Below, piece by piece: positions 17,290 to 25,497 of a stretch of DNA of 64,000 bases. The stretch comes from Streptomyces sp. NBC_01445. GTDB taxonomy: Bacteria > Actinomycetota > Actinomycetes > Streptomycetales > Streptomycetaceae. Below the pieces are notes generated by a model. The model made no database searches. It was not told the DNA's origin and was given only the letters and a program-made list of their open reading frames with translations. Position numbers and translations under genes: made by a program. Numbering within the stretch: position 1 is the stretch's first letter; every line of letters starts with the position of its first letter. Location: NCBI RefSeq assembly GCF_035918235.1, contig NZ_CP109485.1, positions 1,426,001 through 1,490,000 on the forward strand. Reading direction: 5' to 3'.

Positions 17290-17307
17290 TTCTGTTGGAT
17301 TCTGTTG
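17290..17307. repeat. Two 8-bp direct repeats upstream of galE
   Basis: On the minus strand CAACAGAA occurs twice at a 10-bp period, followed by a weaker CGAACGCA. They lie about 30-50 nt upstream of the galE GTG, where an activator could bind one helix face. Confidence 0.35.
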
Positions 17308-17338
17308 AGAGGAGCCTACTCGGAGCGCGCCGCGCGTC

Positions 17339-18910
17339 TCATTTGCCGTCACGCACCGCCACAAGCCCGTTGAAGACCCCCACATACGCCGTGCCGTCCG
17401 GGCCGAGCGTGACCGGGGCCCAGTTGTTGTCGTAGGTGATGCCCGTTCCCGCGAGTTGCTTCCAGCGGGGTTCGCCCGTGTGGAAGTCGACTGCCGTGAG
17501 GTACCAGGCGTCTATGCCGAGGGAGTTGGGGTCCTTCGTGTAGAAGTACAGGAGGCCGTTCGCGGTGGAGAGCTTGGGGACCGTGGAGGGGGAGCGGACC
17601 TTGCTCTCCCATACGGTGTCGCAGCCCGAGCCGTCCTTGCGTACGTCGACCCGGGTGACGCCGCCGACGACGGAGCGGCCGAAGGTGAGTGAGGTGATGT
17701 TCTCGTAGCCGTAGTTGTTCTCGACGACGAGGCTGTTGCCGTAGCTGATCAGGGAGTTGTCCGTCGTGGAGGCGCCGGAGCCGAAGACGGGGACCTTGCA
17801 GACGAGGCGCTGGTCGTCGGGGACGTCGCGGCCGCGGCGGTAGACCAGGATGTTCATACGGTCGTCCGCGTTGTCGGTGATCGCGACGTAGTCCTCGCCC
17901 GCGCCGAACAAGTCGGGTGTGGTGCCCGAACCCTGGTTCACCGAGCCGGGCTTGGTGCCCGTTCCGCGGTCGTACGTCTGGCGCCAGACGGCCTTGGGAG
18001 TACCGTCCGCCGCCGCCTCGAAGCTGTAGAGGGCGTGGTCGGAGACGATCGAGACGCCGTCCTCGGCGACCGAGAAGGAGTTCTGGATCTCCTCCCCCGG
18101 CAGCTGGATCGACTTGATCGTCCCGCCGGCCGGGTCGACCGTGCCGACGCGCCCCTGTCGCGTCACCCACCAGACGCGGCCCTGCCAGTCGGGCATCACC
18201 GACGTCACGGGGTCGCATGTGCCGCTCGGATAGAGGTTCGTCCAGCTCACGCAGTCGTGCGGCACCTGTCCCGTCAGGTCCCAGTCGTCGGTGACGCGAA
18301 AGCGCCAACTGCCGTCCGCCGCCTGCTCGTGCGCGAGCCTGATGATGTGCTGGCGCGAGTCGGCGAGGACGAGCCGGTCCTCGTTGTCGAGGTACGAGTA
18401 GGCGCCGCCCGAGGTGTCCTTGAAGATCTTCGAGAAGTCGAGCCGGGTGATGGCCTCGACGGTGGACGGACGCTGCGGGAGCTTGTACTCGGCGAGGGTC
18501 TTCAGGGAGTGCGGGTCGAGCAGTTTCACCAGGAACCCTGTGAACGTGCCGCAGACGGTGACGATGCGGCCGTCCTTGTCGAAGGTGACCGTCGCGCACT
18601 CGCCGCCGAGCGCGGCCATCTTCTCGCTGCTCACCACGGGCTTGTTCCCCAGCGGCCCGCTCCAGGGGTACGTGCCGCTGCCTGCCGCGTCCGCGTGCAT
18701 GCCGCTGCGGCCGTTCGCCGCGAGATACGGGTGCTGCGGCGGCGCCTGACCCGGCACGGGGCGCGCCTTTGCGGGCGCTCCCGCGTACTGCTCGACGAGC
18801 CGGTGACCGGGCGCCTTGGGGATGTCGTCCGCCTGGGCGGGGTACGCGACACCGGCCGCGGCGATCGTCATGGTCAGGGCGAGGGCACGGCTCAGAGCTC
18901 TGCTCGTCAT
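17339..18910 (-). CDS. Secreted beta-propeller-like protein, function unknown
   Basis: 523 aa from ATG 18910. The Sec signal LALTMTIAAAGVAYPAQADD is followed by repeated blade-like units, each with a hydrophobic strand and a D-G turn: DKDGRIVTVCG, DWQGRVWWVTRQGRVGTVDPAGG, AEDGVSIVSDHALYSFEA, GPDGTAYVGVFNGLVAV. This is the style of PQQ-repeat or YVTN beta-propellers, but there is no catalytic signature. It would be an extracytoplasmic binding or structural protein. No partner gene is clear. Confidence 0.75.
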   Translation of the reverse strand: MTSRALSRALALTMTIAAAGVAYPAQADDIPKAPGHRLVEQYAGAPAKARPVPGQAPPQHPYLAANGRSGMHADAAGSGTYPWSGPLGNKPVVSSEKMAALGGECATVTFDKDGRIVTVCGTFTGFLVKLLDPHSLKTLAEYKLPQRPSTVEAITRLDFSKIFKDTSGGAYSYLDNEDRLVLADSRQHIIRLAHEQAADGSWRFRVTDDWDLTGQVPHDCVSWTNLYPSGTCDPVTSVMPDWQGRVWWVTRQGRVGTVDPAGGTIKSIQLPGEEIQNSFSVAEDGVSIVSDHALYSFEAAADGTPKAVWRQTYDRGTGTKPGSVNQGSGTTPDLFGAGEDYVAITDNADDRMNILVYRRGRDVPDDQRLVCKVPVFGSGASTTDNSLISYGNSLVVENNYGYENITSLTFGRSVVGGVTRVDVRKDGSGCDTVWESKVRSPSTVPKLSTANGLLYFYTKDPNSLGIDAWYLTAVDFHTGEPRWKQLAGTGITYDNNWAPVTLGPDGTAYVGVFNGLVAVRDGK

Positions 18911-19010
18911 GGCGCGAAGCTAAGGCCACACTCTTGAAGTGTCCATGCGCACACGGGTGTTGTTCATGAACCCGAAACGATCAACGGACCCGTGGGCGAC
19001 GGCCGATGGA

Positions 19011-19205
19011 TCAAGGATGCAGACTGCTCACGATCCCCGCCGTGGCCGTCAGGCCGTTGTGCAAAGTGGGCGCCATACTCGTGCCGGCCAGCAGGAATCC
19101 CAGCAGCACGCAGACCATCGCGTGCGAGATCTTCATCGCGCCGTTGCGCAGAAACACCACCGCCAGGATCAGAAGCAGCAGTACGACCGAAATCGACAGG
19201 GACAT
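19011..19205 (-). CDS. Small 64-aa membrane protein
   Basis: ATG 19205 with a strong GGAGGAGG 8 nt upstream; stop at 19011. Two hydrophobic segments (SLSISVVLLLLILAVVFLR, then AMVCVLLGFLLAGTSMAP) flank a short positively charged loop NGAMKISH, and the tail is amphipathic (NGLTATAGIVSSLHP). I recall similar short two-helix proteins in many Streptomyces genomes, some near plasmid or integrative-element genes, but no mobile-element gene is present here. A strong hairpin lies between it and the upstream esterase gene. Function unknown. Confidence 0.7.
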   Translation of the reverse strand: MSLSISVVLLLLILAVVFLRNGAMKISHAMVCVLLGFLLAGTSMAPTLHNGLTATAGIVSSLHP

Positions 19206-19223
19206 CGCCGAACCTCCTCCGCC

Positions 19224-19260
19224 ACGCCAACACCGCGGCCTTCGGCCGCAAGTGTGGCGT
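19224..19260 (-). terminator. Long interrupted stem-loop between esterase and small membrane protein genes
   Basis: Inner stem GCGGCC/GGCCGC with a TTC loop, extended through CAC/GTG and ACGCCA/TGGCGT with small bulges. It is either a terminator of the esterase gene or a structured leader of the 64-aa gene, ending 19 nt before its ATG. Confidence 0.55.
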
Positions 19261-19321
19261 AGCGGAGGCTGCGCCCGGGCGAGTGACGTGTCCGCCGAAC
19301 GAGTGATGTGGCGGCGGGCGC

Positions 19322-20179
19322 CTACTTCTCGTGGGCGTCGAGGAACGCTTCGAGACCCGCGAGGTCGTCCGTGTTGAGGTGGTCCACGCCGGCAGCGAGC
19401 AACTCGCCCCACACGGCGTCGCGCTCGGGTCCCGCGACGTCGGGCGTCGCCCAGAAGCGGACGCGGCGGCCCTCCCGGTGGGCGGCCGACACGATGGAAC
19501 GCAGCTTCTCGCGCTCGGCGGCCGGGATCGGTCCCGCGCCCTGCCAGGTGAAGTTGTTGGCCCAGTTGTCGCTGATGAGCGGAGTGAAGGAGGCGGGCGC
19601 GGCGGCGCCGAGGTCGGTGAGGCGGCCGTCGTAGAACGCGCTGCGCGCTCGCTGCCGCTCCATGGGCTCGCGGGCGGCGCGGTCCCCGGAGATCACCGCG
19701 GTGACCGCGCCGGTGCGCACGTGTCCATGGGCGTATGTGGTGAACAGGTTGCGGTGGCCACGCAGTTGGCGGTCGAGTTCGAGGTAGGTGGCCGCGCCCT
19801 CGGTCTTGATGTCGACGAGGAGCTGGAGGGGCGTGCGGTAACCCCGGTACACGGAGCCGTGGTTGGCCCTGACGCGGGCCGCGAGCGGCTCCAGGTAGAG
19901 CGCGGCGAGGGTGCGCTTCGGGTCGAGGTCGATCGGGTCGTGCGCGACGAGAAGCTCGCCGTCGACGAGGTAGATGTCCGCCTCGACGCTGGCGAAGCGG
20001 TGGTCGAGGGCGTCGAGGAGGGGCCGGGGGTGCTCGTAGTCGTTGTGTGCGTGGGCGCGCAGCAGGGGGCGGGGGCCGCGCCCCCGCTCGGACGCCTGCG
20101 CGTGCCCGGGCACGGCGACGGTCGCGGTGACCGCCGCGGCGAGGGTCGTGAGGGCTCTGCGACGGGTGAGGTGAGCCAT
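19322..20179 (-). CDS. PLC/glycerophosphodiesterase-like phosphodiesterase, Tat-exported
   Basis: 285 aa from ATG 20179. Tat signal TRRRALTTLAAAVTATVAVPGHAQA. The mature TIM-barrel begins with RAHAHNDYEHPRPLLDAL, followed by FASVEADIYLVDGELLVAHD. This is the H-N-D/E-x-D-H pattern of the PI-PLC/GDPD superfamily, and the LLVDIKTEG strand holds the next acid. It ends with GVDHLNTDDLAGLEAFL. It should cleave phosphodiester bonds of lipids or glycerophosphodiesters outside the membrane. Genes of this kind are often phosphate-regulated, but no convincing PhoP box was found. Confidence 0.82.
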   Translation of the reverse strand: MAHLTRRRALTTLAAAVTATVAVPGHAQASERGRGPRPLLRAHAHNDYEHPRPLLDALDHRFASVEADIYLVDGELLVAHDPIDLDPKRTLAALYLEPLAARVRANHGSVYRGYRTPLQLLVDIKTEGAATYLELDRQLRGHRNLFTTYAHGHVRTGAVTAVISGDRAAREPMERQRARSAFYDGRLTDLGAAAPASFTPLISDNWANNFTWQGAGPIPAAEREKLRSIVSAAHREGRRVRFWATPDVAGPERDAVWGELLAAGVDHLNTDDLAGLEAFLDAHEK

Positions 20180-20317
20180 GTGTTCCTCCCGGGGAATGCC
20201 GTACGGGCCTCAGCGAGTATGAGGTCCCGTACGTCTCAATGGGCGATACCGGGGCGGGAGTTGGCCGGACCTGCATGCCGCGTTCACCTGTGTGCTCAGA
20301 GTGAATGACGGGCTGTC

Positions 20318-20338
20318 GGGCGGGGGGTCGGACCGCCC
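20318..20338 (-). terminator. Stem-loop after the nikE-like gene
   Basis: GGGCGG/CCGCCC, 6-bp perfect stem with a 9-nt loop, 5 nt beyond the stop of the last importer gene. Confidence 0.45.
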
Positions 20339-20343
20339 CTCGT

Positions 20344-21009
20344 TCACCTGCCTTCTCCGGCGGAGCCCAGCGCGTCCCACTCCACCGTCCGGCCGCACCA
20401 GCGCTCGAGGAGACGCCGGTCGTGGCCCACGGCCAGCAGCCCCGCGCCCGTCTCCGCGCGATAGTTCTCCACAACGCCCACCAGGGCCGCCGTCGTGGAC
20501 GCGTCGAGCATCGCCGTCATCTCGTCACAGATCAGCCAGCGGGGGCGCAGGGCGAGGGCACGGGCGAGGCAGGCGCGTTGCAGCTGTCCGTCGCTGACCT
20601 CGTGGGGCCGCCGTGACAGGAGGTCGGCGCCCAGGCCGACGGTCGCGGCCAGCTCGCCGACGCGATCGTCCGGCTTCAGGCCGGTGGCCCGCAGCGGTTC
20701 GGCGATGAGGGCGGCGAGGCGCAGCCGCGGGTCGGCCGACATGCGCGGCTGCTGGAAGACCACGCCGAACGCGGTGCGCTGCTCGCGGGGCGCGCGGTGG
20801 CGCCAGCCGCGGGCCGGCTCCCCGTCGATGACGACGCGGCCGGAGTCGGGGCGGTGGAGCAGGGCGGCGACACGGGCGAGCGTGGACTTGCCGCAGCCGC
20901 TGGGTCCGAGGAGCCCGACGGCCTCGCCGGGGGCGATGGCCAGGCCGGCGTTCCGCACGACGGGGTTGCCGCGCTCGTACCCGGCGGTGACGGAGATCAG
21001 TTCAAGCAC
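20344..21009 (-). CDS. nikE: ABC importer ATPase 2 (nickel/peptide family)
   Basis: 221 aa from GTG 21009. Walker A GPSGCGKST (about residues 35-43), a signature loop reading VSDGQLQRA instead of LSGGQ, and Walker B LICDEMTAMLD. It is short for the family because the C-terminal oligopeptide/nickel extension is missing, as in NikE. Its start overlaps the end of the preceding ATPase by 8 nt. Last gene of a five-gene operon; with the other ATPase it would drive import of nickel or a metal chelate. The nik name rests on the Nur-like box upstream of the operon rather than on the protein alone. Confidence 0.72.
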   Translation of the reverse strand: MLELISVTAGYERGNPVVRNAGLAIAPGEAVGLLGPSGCGKSTLARVAALLHRPDSGRVVIDGEPARGWRHRAPREQRTAFGVVFQQPRMSADPRLRLAALIAEPLRATGLKPDDRVGELAATVGLGADLLSRRPHEVSDGQLQRACLARALALRPRWLICDEMTAMLDASTTAALVGVVENYRAETGAGLLAVGHDRRLLERWCGRTVEWDALGSAGEGR

Positions 21010-21970
21010 GAGGCGCCTCCAGCGGGGCGGTCGCGGGATGGTGGCAGGCCACGCCGTCCGCGAGTGCGGGGCGGGCCCCGCAGGTGTCGGTGGCGCGGTC
21101 GCAGCGTGCGGCGAACGCGCAGCCGGCCGGGAGTGCGCCCAGTTCGGGCGGCATCCCGGGAATGGGCGTGAACTCGCGGTCCGGCAGGGCGTCGAGGAGG
21201 CCGCGTGCGTACGGGTGCCGGGGCCCGGGGCTGCCGAAGAAGTCGGCGGCGTCGGCGAGTTCGACGATGCGGCTCGCGTACATCACGGCCACGCGGTCGG
21301 CGATCCGCTCGGCCGCCGCGAGGTCGTGCGTGATGAGCAGGAGCGCGCGCTCGGCCCCGATGTGGCGGCGCAGTTCGTCGACGGTGCGCTCCACGAGGTC
21401 GCGGTCGAGCCCGGTCGTGGGCTCGTCGGCGAGGAGCAGGGGCGCGTCGCCGACCAGGGCCAGCGCGGTCGCGGCCCGCTGGGCGAGCCCGCCGGACAGT
21501 TCGTGCGGGTGCCGGTCGAGATGCCCGGCGGGGAACGCGGCGCGCTCCGCAGCCTCCTCGGCGGCGGCCCGCAGCCGTGGCCCGCGTCGCACGCCGGTCA
21601 ACTCACGTACTGTTTCCTCCAGTTGGGAACGGACGGTCCGTACGGGTGTGAGGTGCGCGGCGGGGCTCTGCGGTACGAGGCCGACGCGGCGGCCGCGAAC
21701 GGTGCGGGCCAGGGTGCGCCCGTCGGCGGCGAGCAGGTCGAGGCCGCCGATGAACGCGGACCCGGCGGTCTCCGCGTTGCCCGGCAGGAGCCCGAGGAGG
21801 GCCGACGCGAGCACCGACTTGCCGCAGCCGCTCTCGCCGACGAGGGCCAGGCACTCGCCGGCCGCGAGGTCGAAGCGTGCGCCGCTGACAGCCTGGACGT
21901 ACGCGCCGTCTCGCATGCGGAAGCGTACGGACAAGTCCCTTACGGACAGCACGGATTGGGGCCCGGTCAA
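21002..21970 (-). CDS. nikD: ABC importer ATPase 1 (nickel/peptide family)
   Basis: About 322 aa from TTG 21970, which overlaps the permease stop (TTGA); GTG 21952 is an alternative. Walker A GESGCGKS, signature LSGGLAQRA (HPHELSGGLAQRA), Walker B LLLADEPTTGLD and the H-loop LITHD are all intact. The C-terminal part has the Cys-containing oligopeptide/nickel motif CAFAARCDRATDTC (two CxxxxxC-type pairs), typical of DppD/OppD/NikD proteins. It acts at the cytoplasmic face of the importer. Confidence 0.78.
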   Translation of the reverse strand: MTGPQSVLSVRDLSVRFRMRDGAYVQAVSGARFDLAAGECLALVGESGCGKSVLASALLGLLPGNAETAGSAFIGGLDLLAADGRTLARTVRGRRVGLVPQSPAAHLTPVRTVRSQLEETVRELTGVRRGPRLRAAAEEAAERAAFPAGHLDRHPHELSGGLAQRAATALALVGDAPLLLADEPTTGLDRDLVERTVDELRRHIGAERALLLITHDLAAAERIADRVAVMYASRIVELADAADFFGSPGPRHPYARGLLDALPDREFTPIPGMPPELGALPAGCAFAARCDRATDTCGARPALADGVACHHPATAPLEAPRA

Positions 21971-22833
21971 AGCATGAGCTCCGATCGGCGGCGGGGGTTG
22001 AGCCGTTCCCGCCAGGCGCCCGCGAGGCCCGCGATCGCCAGGGTCGGCACGATGATGAACAGGCCGGGGAAGAGGGTCGGCCACCACTCCCCGGCGAGCA
22101 GCGAACCCCGCGCGGACTGCACGAGGGTGCCCAGGCTCGCCTGGTGCGCGGGCAGGCCCAGGCCGAGGAACGACAGGGCGGACTCGTGCCAGATGGCGTG
22201 CGGCACCATGAGCACGGCGGCGAGCGCGGCCTGCGGAAGGACGCCCGGCAGCAGGTGGCGCACGGCGATCCGCCACCGCGAAGAGCCCCCGGACACGGCC
22301 GCGTCGATATACGGCCGTGAGCGCAGGGAGAGGACTTCGGCGCGCACGATACGGGCCGTGGACAGCCAGTGCGTGAGCGCCACGGAGACGACGACCGGCC
22401 AGACGCCCGGCCGGAACATGGCGACGATGAAGATGCCGAGGAGCAGGTGCGGCACCGACGAGAAGACGTCCACGAGCCGCATGACGACCCGGTCCGTCCA
22501 GCCGCCGACGGCGCCCGCGAGCGCGCCCACGGCCGTGCCGATGACGGTCGCCACGACGGCGGCGACGACCCCGACGAGGAGGGAGACGCGCAGCCCGTAC
22601 ACGCAGCGCAGCAGCAGGTCGCGGCCCACGTCGTCGGTGCCGAACAGATGGGCCCACGAGGGCGGTCGAAGCTTGGCGGCGAGGTCTACGGCCTGTTCGT
22701 CGAGGTGCGCGAGGGGCGGCACGACGAGGACGGCGAGGACGACCGCCGCGACGAGGACGGCGGACGTGCGCACCCGCCACGCGCGCGTGGAGCGACGCGC
22801 GCCGCCGTAGGTGCGCCAGGTGAGTTCAGCCAT
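21967..22833 (-). CDS. nikC: ABC importer permease 2 (DppC/NikC type)
   Basis: 288 aa from ATG 22833. N-terminal TM followed by HLFGTDDVGRDLLLRCVYGLRVSL, the family's hallmark periplasmic-loop motif, then five more TM segments. The EAA-type coupling loop reads RSRPYIDAAVSGGSSRWRIAVRHLLPGVLP. It overlaps the upstream permease by 8 nt and the downstream ATPase by 4 nt. Confidence 0.8.
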   Translation of the reverse strand: MAELTWRTYGGARRSTRAWRVRTSAVLVAAVVLAVLVVPPLAHLDEQAVDLAAKLRPPSWAHLFGTDDVGRDLLLRCVYGLRVSLLVGVVAAVVATVIGTAVGALAGAVGGWTDRVVMRLVDVFSSVPHLLLGIFIVAMFRPGVWPVVVSVALTHWLSTARIVRAEVLSLRSRPYIDAAVSGGSSRWRIAVRHLLPGVLPQAALAAVLMVPHAIWHESALSFLGLGLPAHQASLGTLVQSARGSLLAGEWWPTLFPGLFIIVPTLAIAGLAGAWRERLNPRRRSELML

Positions 22834-23818
22834 CGAAGCCCACTCTCGGGTCGGCGAGGCCGTACAGGAGGTCCGCGGCCAGGTTTCCGAGGAGGACGGC
22901 GAGCGTGGCGAGCACGGTCAGCGCGGCGAGCAGCGGGAAGTCGATGGATGTCGCGGCCTGCACGGTCGCGGCGGCGATGCCGGGCCAGCTGAACACGGTC
23001 TCCACCAGGAGTGCGCCGGTGATCAGTTCGGGTACTCGGGAGCCGATGAGGGTCAGAACAGGCAGCATTCCGGAGCGCAGGGCATGGCCGATCAGGACGG
23101 TGCGCGGGGCGAGTCCGCGTGCGCGCGCCCCGCGGACGGGATCCTCCTCGAGTGCGTCGCCCACGCCCTGGCGTACGTACAGGACGAACCAGGGAAGTTG
23201 CGAGACGGCGAGGACGGCAGCGGGGAGCGCCAGGTGCGAGGCGACCTGTCCGGCGGTGATCGTGGTGCTGCCGGTGTCGGTGAGTCCGCCGGCCGGGAGT
23301 GCGCCGAGTTTGAGGGCGAACAGCCAGACGGCGAGCAGGCCCAGCCAGAACGGGGGCGCGGCTTCGAGGGTGTAGGCGACCGCCCTGACGGCCCGGTCGA
23401 GCCATCCGCCCTGGCGTCGCGCGGCGAGGACGCCGAGCGCCGTGCCGAGCAGGACGGCGGCGAGGAAGGCGGTGGCCGCGAGCAGGACGGACCAGCCGAT
23501 GCGTTCGCCGACGACGTCGGCGACGGGCTGCCGCAGTACGGAGGAGTCTCCCAGGTCGCCCCGGAGGGCGGAGGTCAGCCAGTCCCACCAGCGGGTGACG
23601 AGGGGCCGGTCGACGCCGAGGTTGGCGCGGAGCTGGTCGAGGTTGTCCTGCGAGGAGGTGAGGCCGGCCGTGCCCGCGTAGGCCTTGACGGGGTCGAAGG
23701 GGGACGCGGCGGCGATCGCGAAGACGCCGAAGGTCACGGTGGCGAGGACCGGGACGGCGAAGAGGATCCGCCGTCCCGTCAGGCGCGCCATCGGCCCCCA
23801 GGGGAGCCGCCGCTTCAC
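22826..23818 (-). CDS. nikB: ABC importer permease 1 (DppB/NikB type)
   Basis: About 330 aa from GTG 23818, which overlaps the receptor stop (GTGA); ATG 23791, before ARLTGRRILF, is the alternative. Features: an N-terminal TM, a long external loop with LRANLGVDRPLVTRWWDWLTSALRGDLGDS (typical of DppB), a cluster of TM helices, and the coupling loop EEDPVRGARARGLAPRTVLIGHALRSGMLPVLT. It would form the membrane channel with the second permease. Confidence 0.8.
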   Translation of the reverse strand: MKRRLPWGPMARLTGRRILFAVPVLATVTFGVFAIAAASPFDPVKAYAGTAGLTSSQDNLDQLRANLGVDRPLVTRWWDWLTSALRGDLGDSSVLRQPVADVVGERIGWSVLLAATAFLAAVLLGTALGVLAARRQGGWLDRAVRAVAYTLEAAPPFWLGLLAVWLFALKLGALPAGGLTDTGSTTITAGQVASHLALPAAVLAVSQLPWFVLYVRQGVGDALEEDPVRGARARGLAPRTVLIGHALRSGMLPVLTLIGSRVPELITGALLVETVFSWPGIAAATVQAATSIDFPLLAALTVLATLAVLLGNLAADLLYGLADPRVGFDG

Positions 23819-25416
23819 GAGGCCGGCTGCCACTTCTCGACGTTCCACCAGGGGCCGGACGCGAGCCCGTGGTCGTGCGGCTCGACCTGGGTGGTGAGGT
23901 CGCCGAACCGGTCGCCGACGACATAGAGGTGGTCGATGTGGGTGAGGAAGGTGTAGCCGGGGTTCTTCACGAGTTCGCGCTGCACGGTGTCGTAGGCGGC
24001 CTTGCGGCTGTCGCGGTCGTCGGTCCTACGGGCCGCGTCGAGCGCCTTGTCGACACGCGCGTTGTCGTACCAGGCCATGTTGTTGAAGCCGTTGCCCGCG
24101 AGGGAGGACTTGAGGAGCGTGTACTGGTCGAAGTCGGGGTCGGCCGGGGAGCCGCCGCCCGCAAGGACCGCGTCCTTGGGCATGCGCGGCTCGATGACCT
24201 CCCAGGTGCCGGACTCGACCTTGATCTGGATGCCGAGCTTCTTGGCGTCGGAGGCGTAGGCGAGGGCGTGGTCCTGGCGGAGCTTGTCGCCGGTCAGGTA
24301 CCAGAGCGGGAAAGAGGCTCGGACGCCGTTCCTGACCCGGATCCCGTCCTTGCCGGCCTTCCAGCCCGCGTCGTCGAGGATCCTCCTGGCCTTCGCGAGG
24401 TCGTGGGTGCGCTCGGTGCCCTCGGTGAACCAGGGGCTGTCGGTCGGGACCGGGCCGTACGCCTCCTTGCCCGCGCCGTAGAGGATCGAGTCGACCATGG
24501 CCTTGCGGTCGACGCCGATGTCGAGCGCGCGCCGCACGGCGGTGTCCCCGGCCACCTTGTTGCCGGTGGGCAGGGTCACGACGCGGTAGTCGAAGGTGCG
24601 GGCGGCGTACGTCTTCTTGTCGCCGTCGCTCTTGAACGTCGCGACGAGGTTGGGCGGCAGGATGGCGCCGTCGAGGTCGCCGGAGCGCAGCCGGGTGGCG
24701 CGCACGTCGTCGTCCTTGACGATGGCCATGGTGAAGTTCCTGACCTTCGGCTCGCCGCCCCAGTAGCGGGGGTTGGCCTTGAAGGTGAGCTTCTCTCCCT
24801 TGGACCACTTCACGAGCGTGTACGGCCCGGTGCCGATCGGCTTCGTGGTGAAGTCGCCGGTGTTGACGTCCTGCTTGCCCGCTATGTGCTCGGGCGCGAT
24901 GGGCAGGACGGTGCGCTCGGCGAACGGGGCGTATGGGTACTTGAGGCGGAAGACGACGGTGTCGTCCCCCTTGGCCTCGACCGTGTCGACGGCGTCGAGT
25001 TCCGTCTTGGAGGCGTTGTTGGTCTTCTTGTCGAGGATCGTCTCGTAGGTGAAGACGACGTCCTTCGCCGAGAAGGGCTTCCCGTCGCTGAACCGCACGC
25101 CGTCGCGCAGCTTGTACGTGTACGTGCGGCCGTCGGCGCTCACCTTCGGCAGGGCGGCGGCGAGCGCGGGCTGCAGCTTCATGTCCGCGTCGTGGGTGAG
25201 CAGGCCGTCGAAGATCTTCGAGTTGCCGTCCTTGCCGTAGCCCAGGAGCGGGCTGAGCGTGTCCGGTTCGTAGGCGATGCCCACGACCGCGCTCGACGCC
25301 GCCCGCCCCTTGCCGCCCTCGCCCGAGCCGCCGGGCGCCGAACAGGCCGAGGCGGTCACCGACAATGCGGCGACCGCCGCCACCGCTGTCGCACCTCGTG
25401 CCGGCCTGACCACCAT
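23815..25416 (-). CDS. nikA: Substrate-binding lipoprotein of nickel/peptide ABC importer
   Basis: 533 aa from ATG 25416 behind AGGGG. Lipoprotein signal with lipobox TASAC, so it is anchored to the outer face of the membrane. Family-5 solute-binding fold: YEPDTLSPLLGYGKDGNSKIFDGL near the N-terminus, DGVRFSDGKPFSAKDVVFTYE, and the LPTGNKVAGDTAVRRALDIGVDRK hinge region. Peptide, nickel and opine receptors share this fold, so protein sequence alone is ambiguous. The Nur-like palindrome 26-48 nt upstream favours nickel (or a nickel chelate) as ligand. First gene of a tightly overlapping five-gene operon. Confidence 0.75.
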   Translation of the reverse strand: MVVRPARGATAVAAVAALSVTASACSAPGGSGEGGKGRAASSAVVGIAYEPDTLSPLLGYGKDGNSKIFDGLLTHDADMKLQPALAAALPKVSADGRTYTYKLRDGVRFSDGKPFSAKDVVFTYETILDKKTNNASKTELDAVDTVEAKGDDTVVFRLKYPYAPFAERTVLPIAPEHIAGKQDVNTGDFTTKPIGTGPYTLVKWSKGEKLTFKANPRYWGGEPKVRNFTMAIVKDDDVRATRLRSGDLDGAILPPNLVATFKSDGDKKTYAARTFDYRVVTLPTGNKVAGDTAVRRALDIGVDRKAMVDSILYGAGKEAYGPVPTDSPWFTEGTERTHDLAKARRILDDAGWKAGKDGIRVRNGVRASFPLWYLTGDKLRQDHALAYASDAKKLGIQIKVESGTWEVIEPRMPKDAVLAGGGSPADPDFDQYTLLKSSLAGNGFNNMAWYDNARVDKALDAARRTDDRDSRKAAYDTVQRELVKNPGYTFLTHIDHLYVVGDRFGDLTTQVEPHDHGLASGPWWNVEKWQPAS

Positions 25417-25441
25417 GCCTACCCCTATTGAAGATCAACTC

Positions 25442-25464
25442 TTATTGCGAACGAGTCGCAATAA
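25442..25464. promoter_or_regulatory. Nur-like box upstream of the nickel-type ABC importer
   Basis: Perfect 9-bp inverted repeat TTATTGCGA-N5-TCGCAATAA. Its core TTGCGA-N5-TCGCAA matches, as I recall it, the Streptomyces Nur (nickel-responsive Fur-family repressor) consensus tTGCaa-N5-ttGCAA in arm length and spacing. It lies just upstream of the receptor gene. Confidence 0.7.
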
Positions 25465-25497
25465 TGCCATCTCGTCAAGGGAAGGTAAAACCCGGTG

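Noticed and set aside
18939..19262. Plus-strand ORF over the 64-aa gene
   Set aside because: No ribosome site and low-complexity product; the minus-strand gene has GGAGGAGG and two membrane helices.
20281..20350. Two CGTTCACCTG copies resembling PhoP-box halves (GTTCACC) near the phosphodiesterase gene
   Set aside because: PhoP boxes need adjacent 11-nt direct repeats. These copies are 60 bp apart, one lies at the nikE stop, and both point away from the phosphodiesterase gene.
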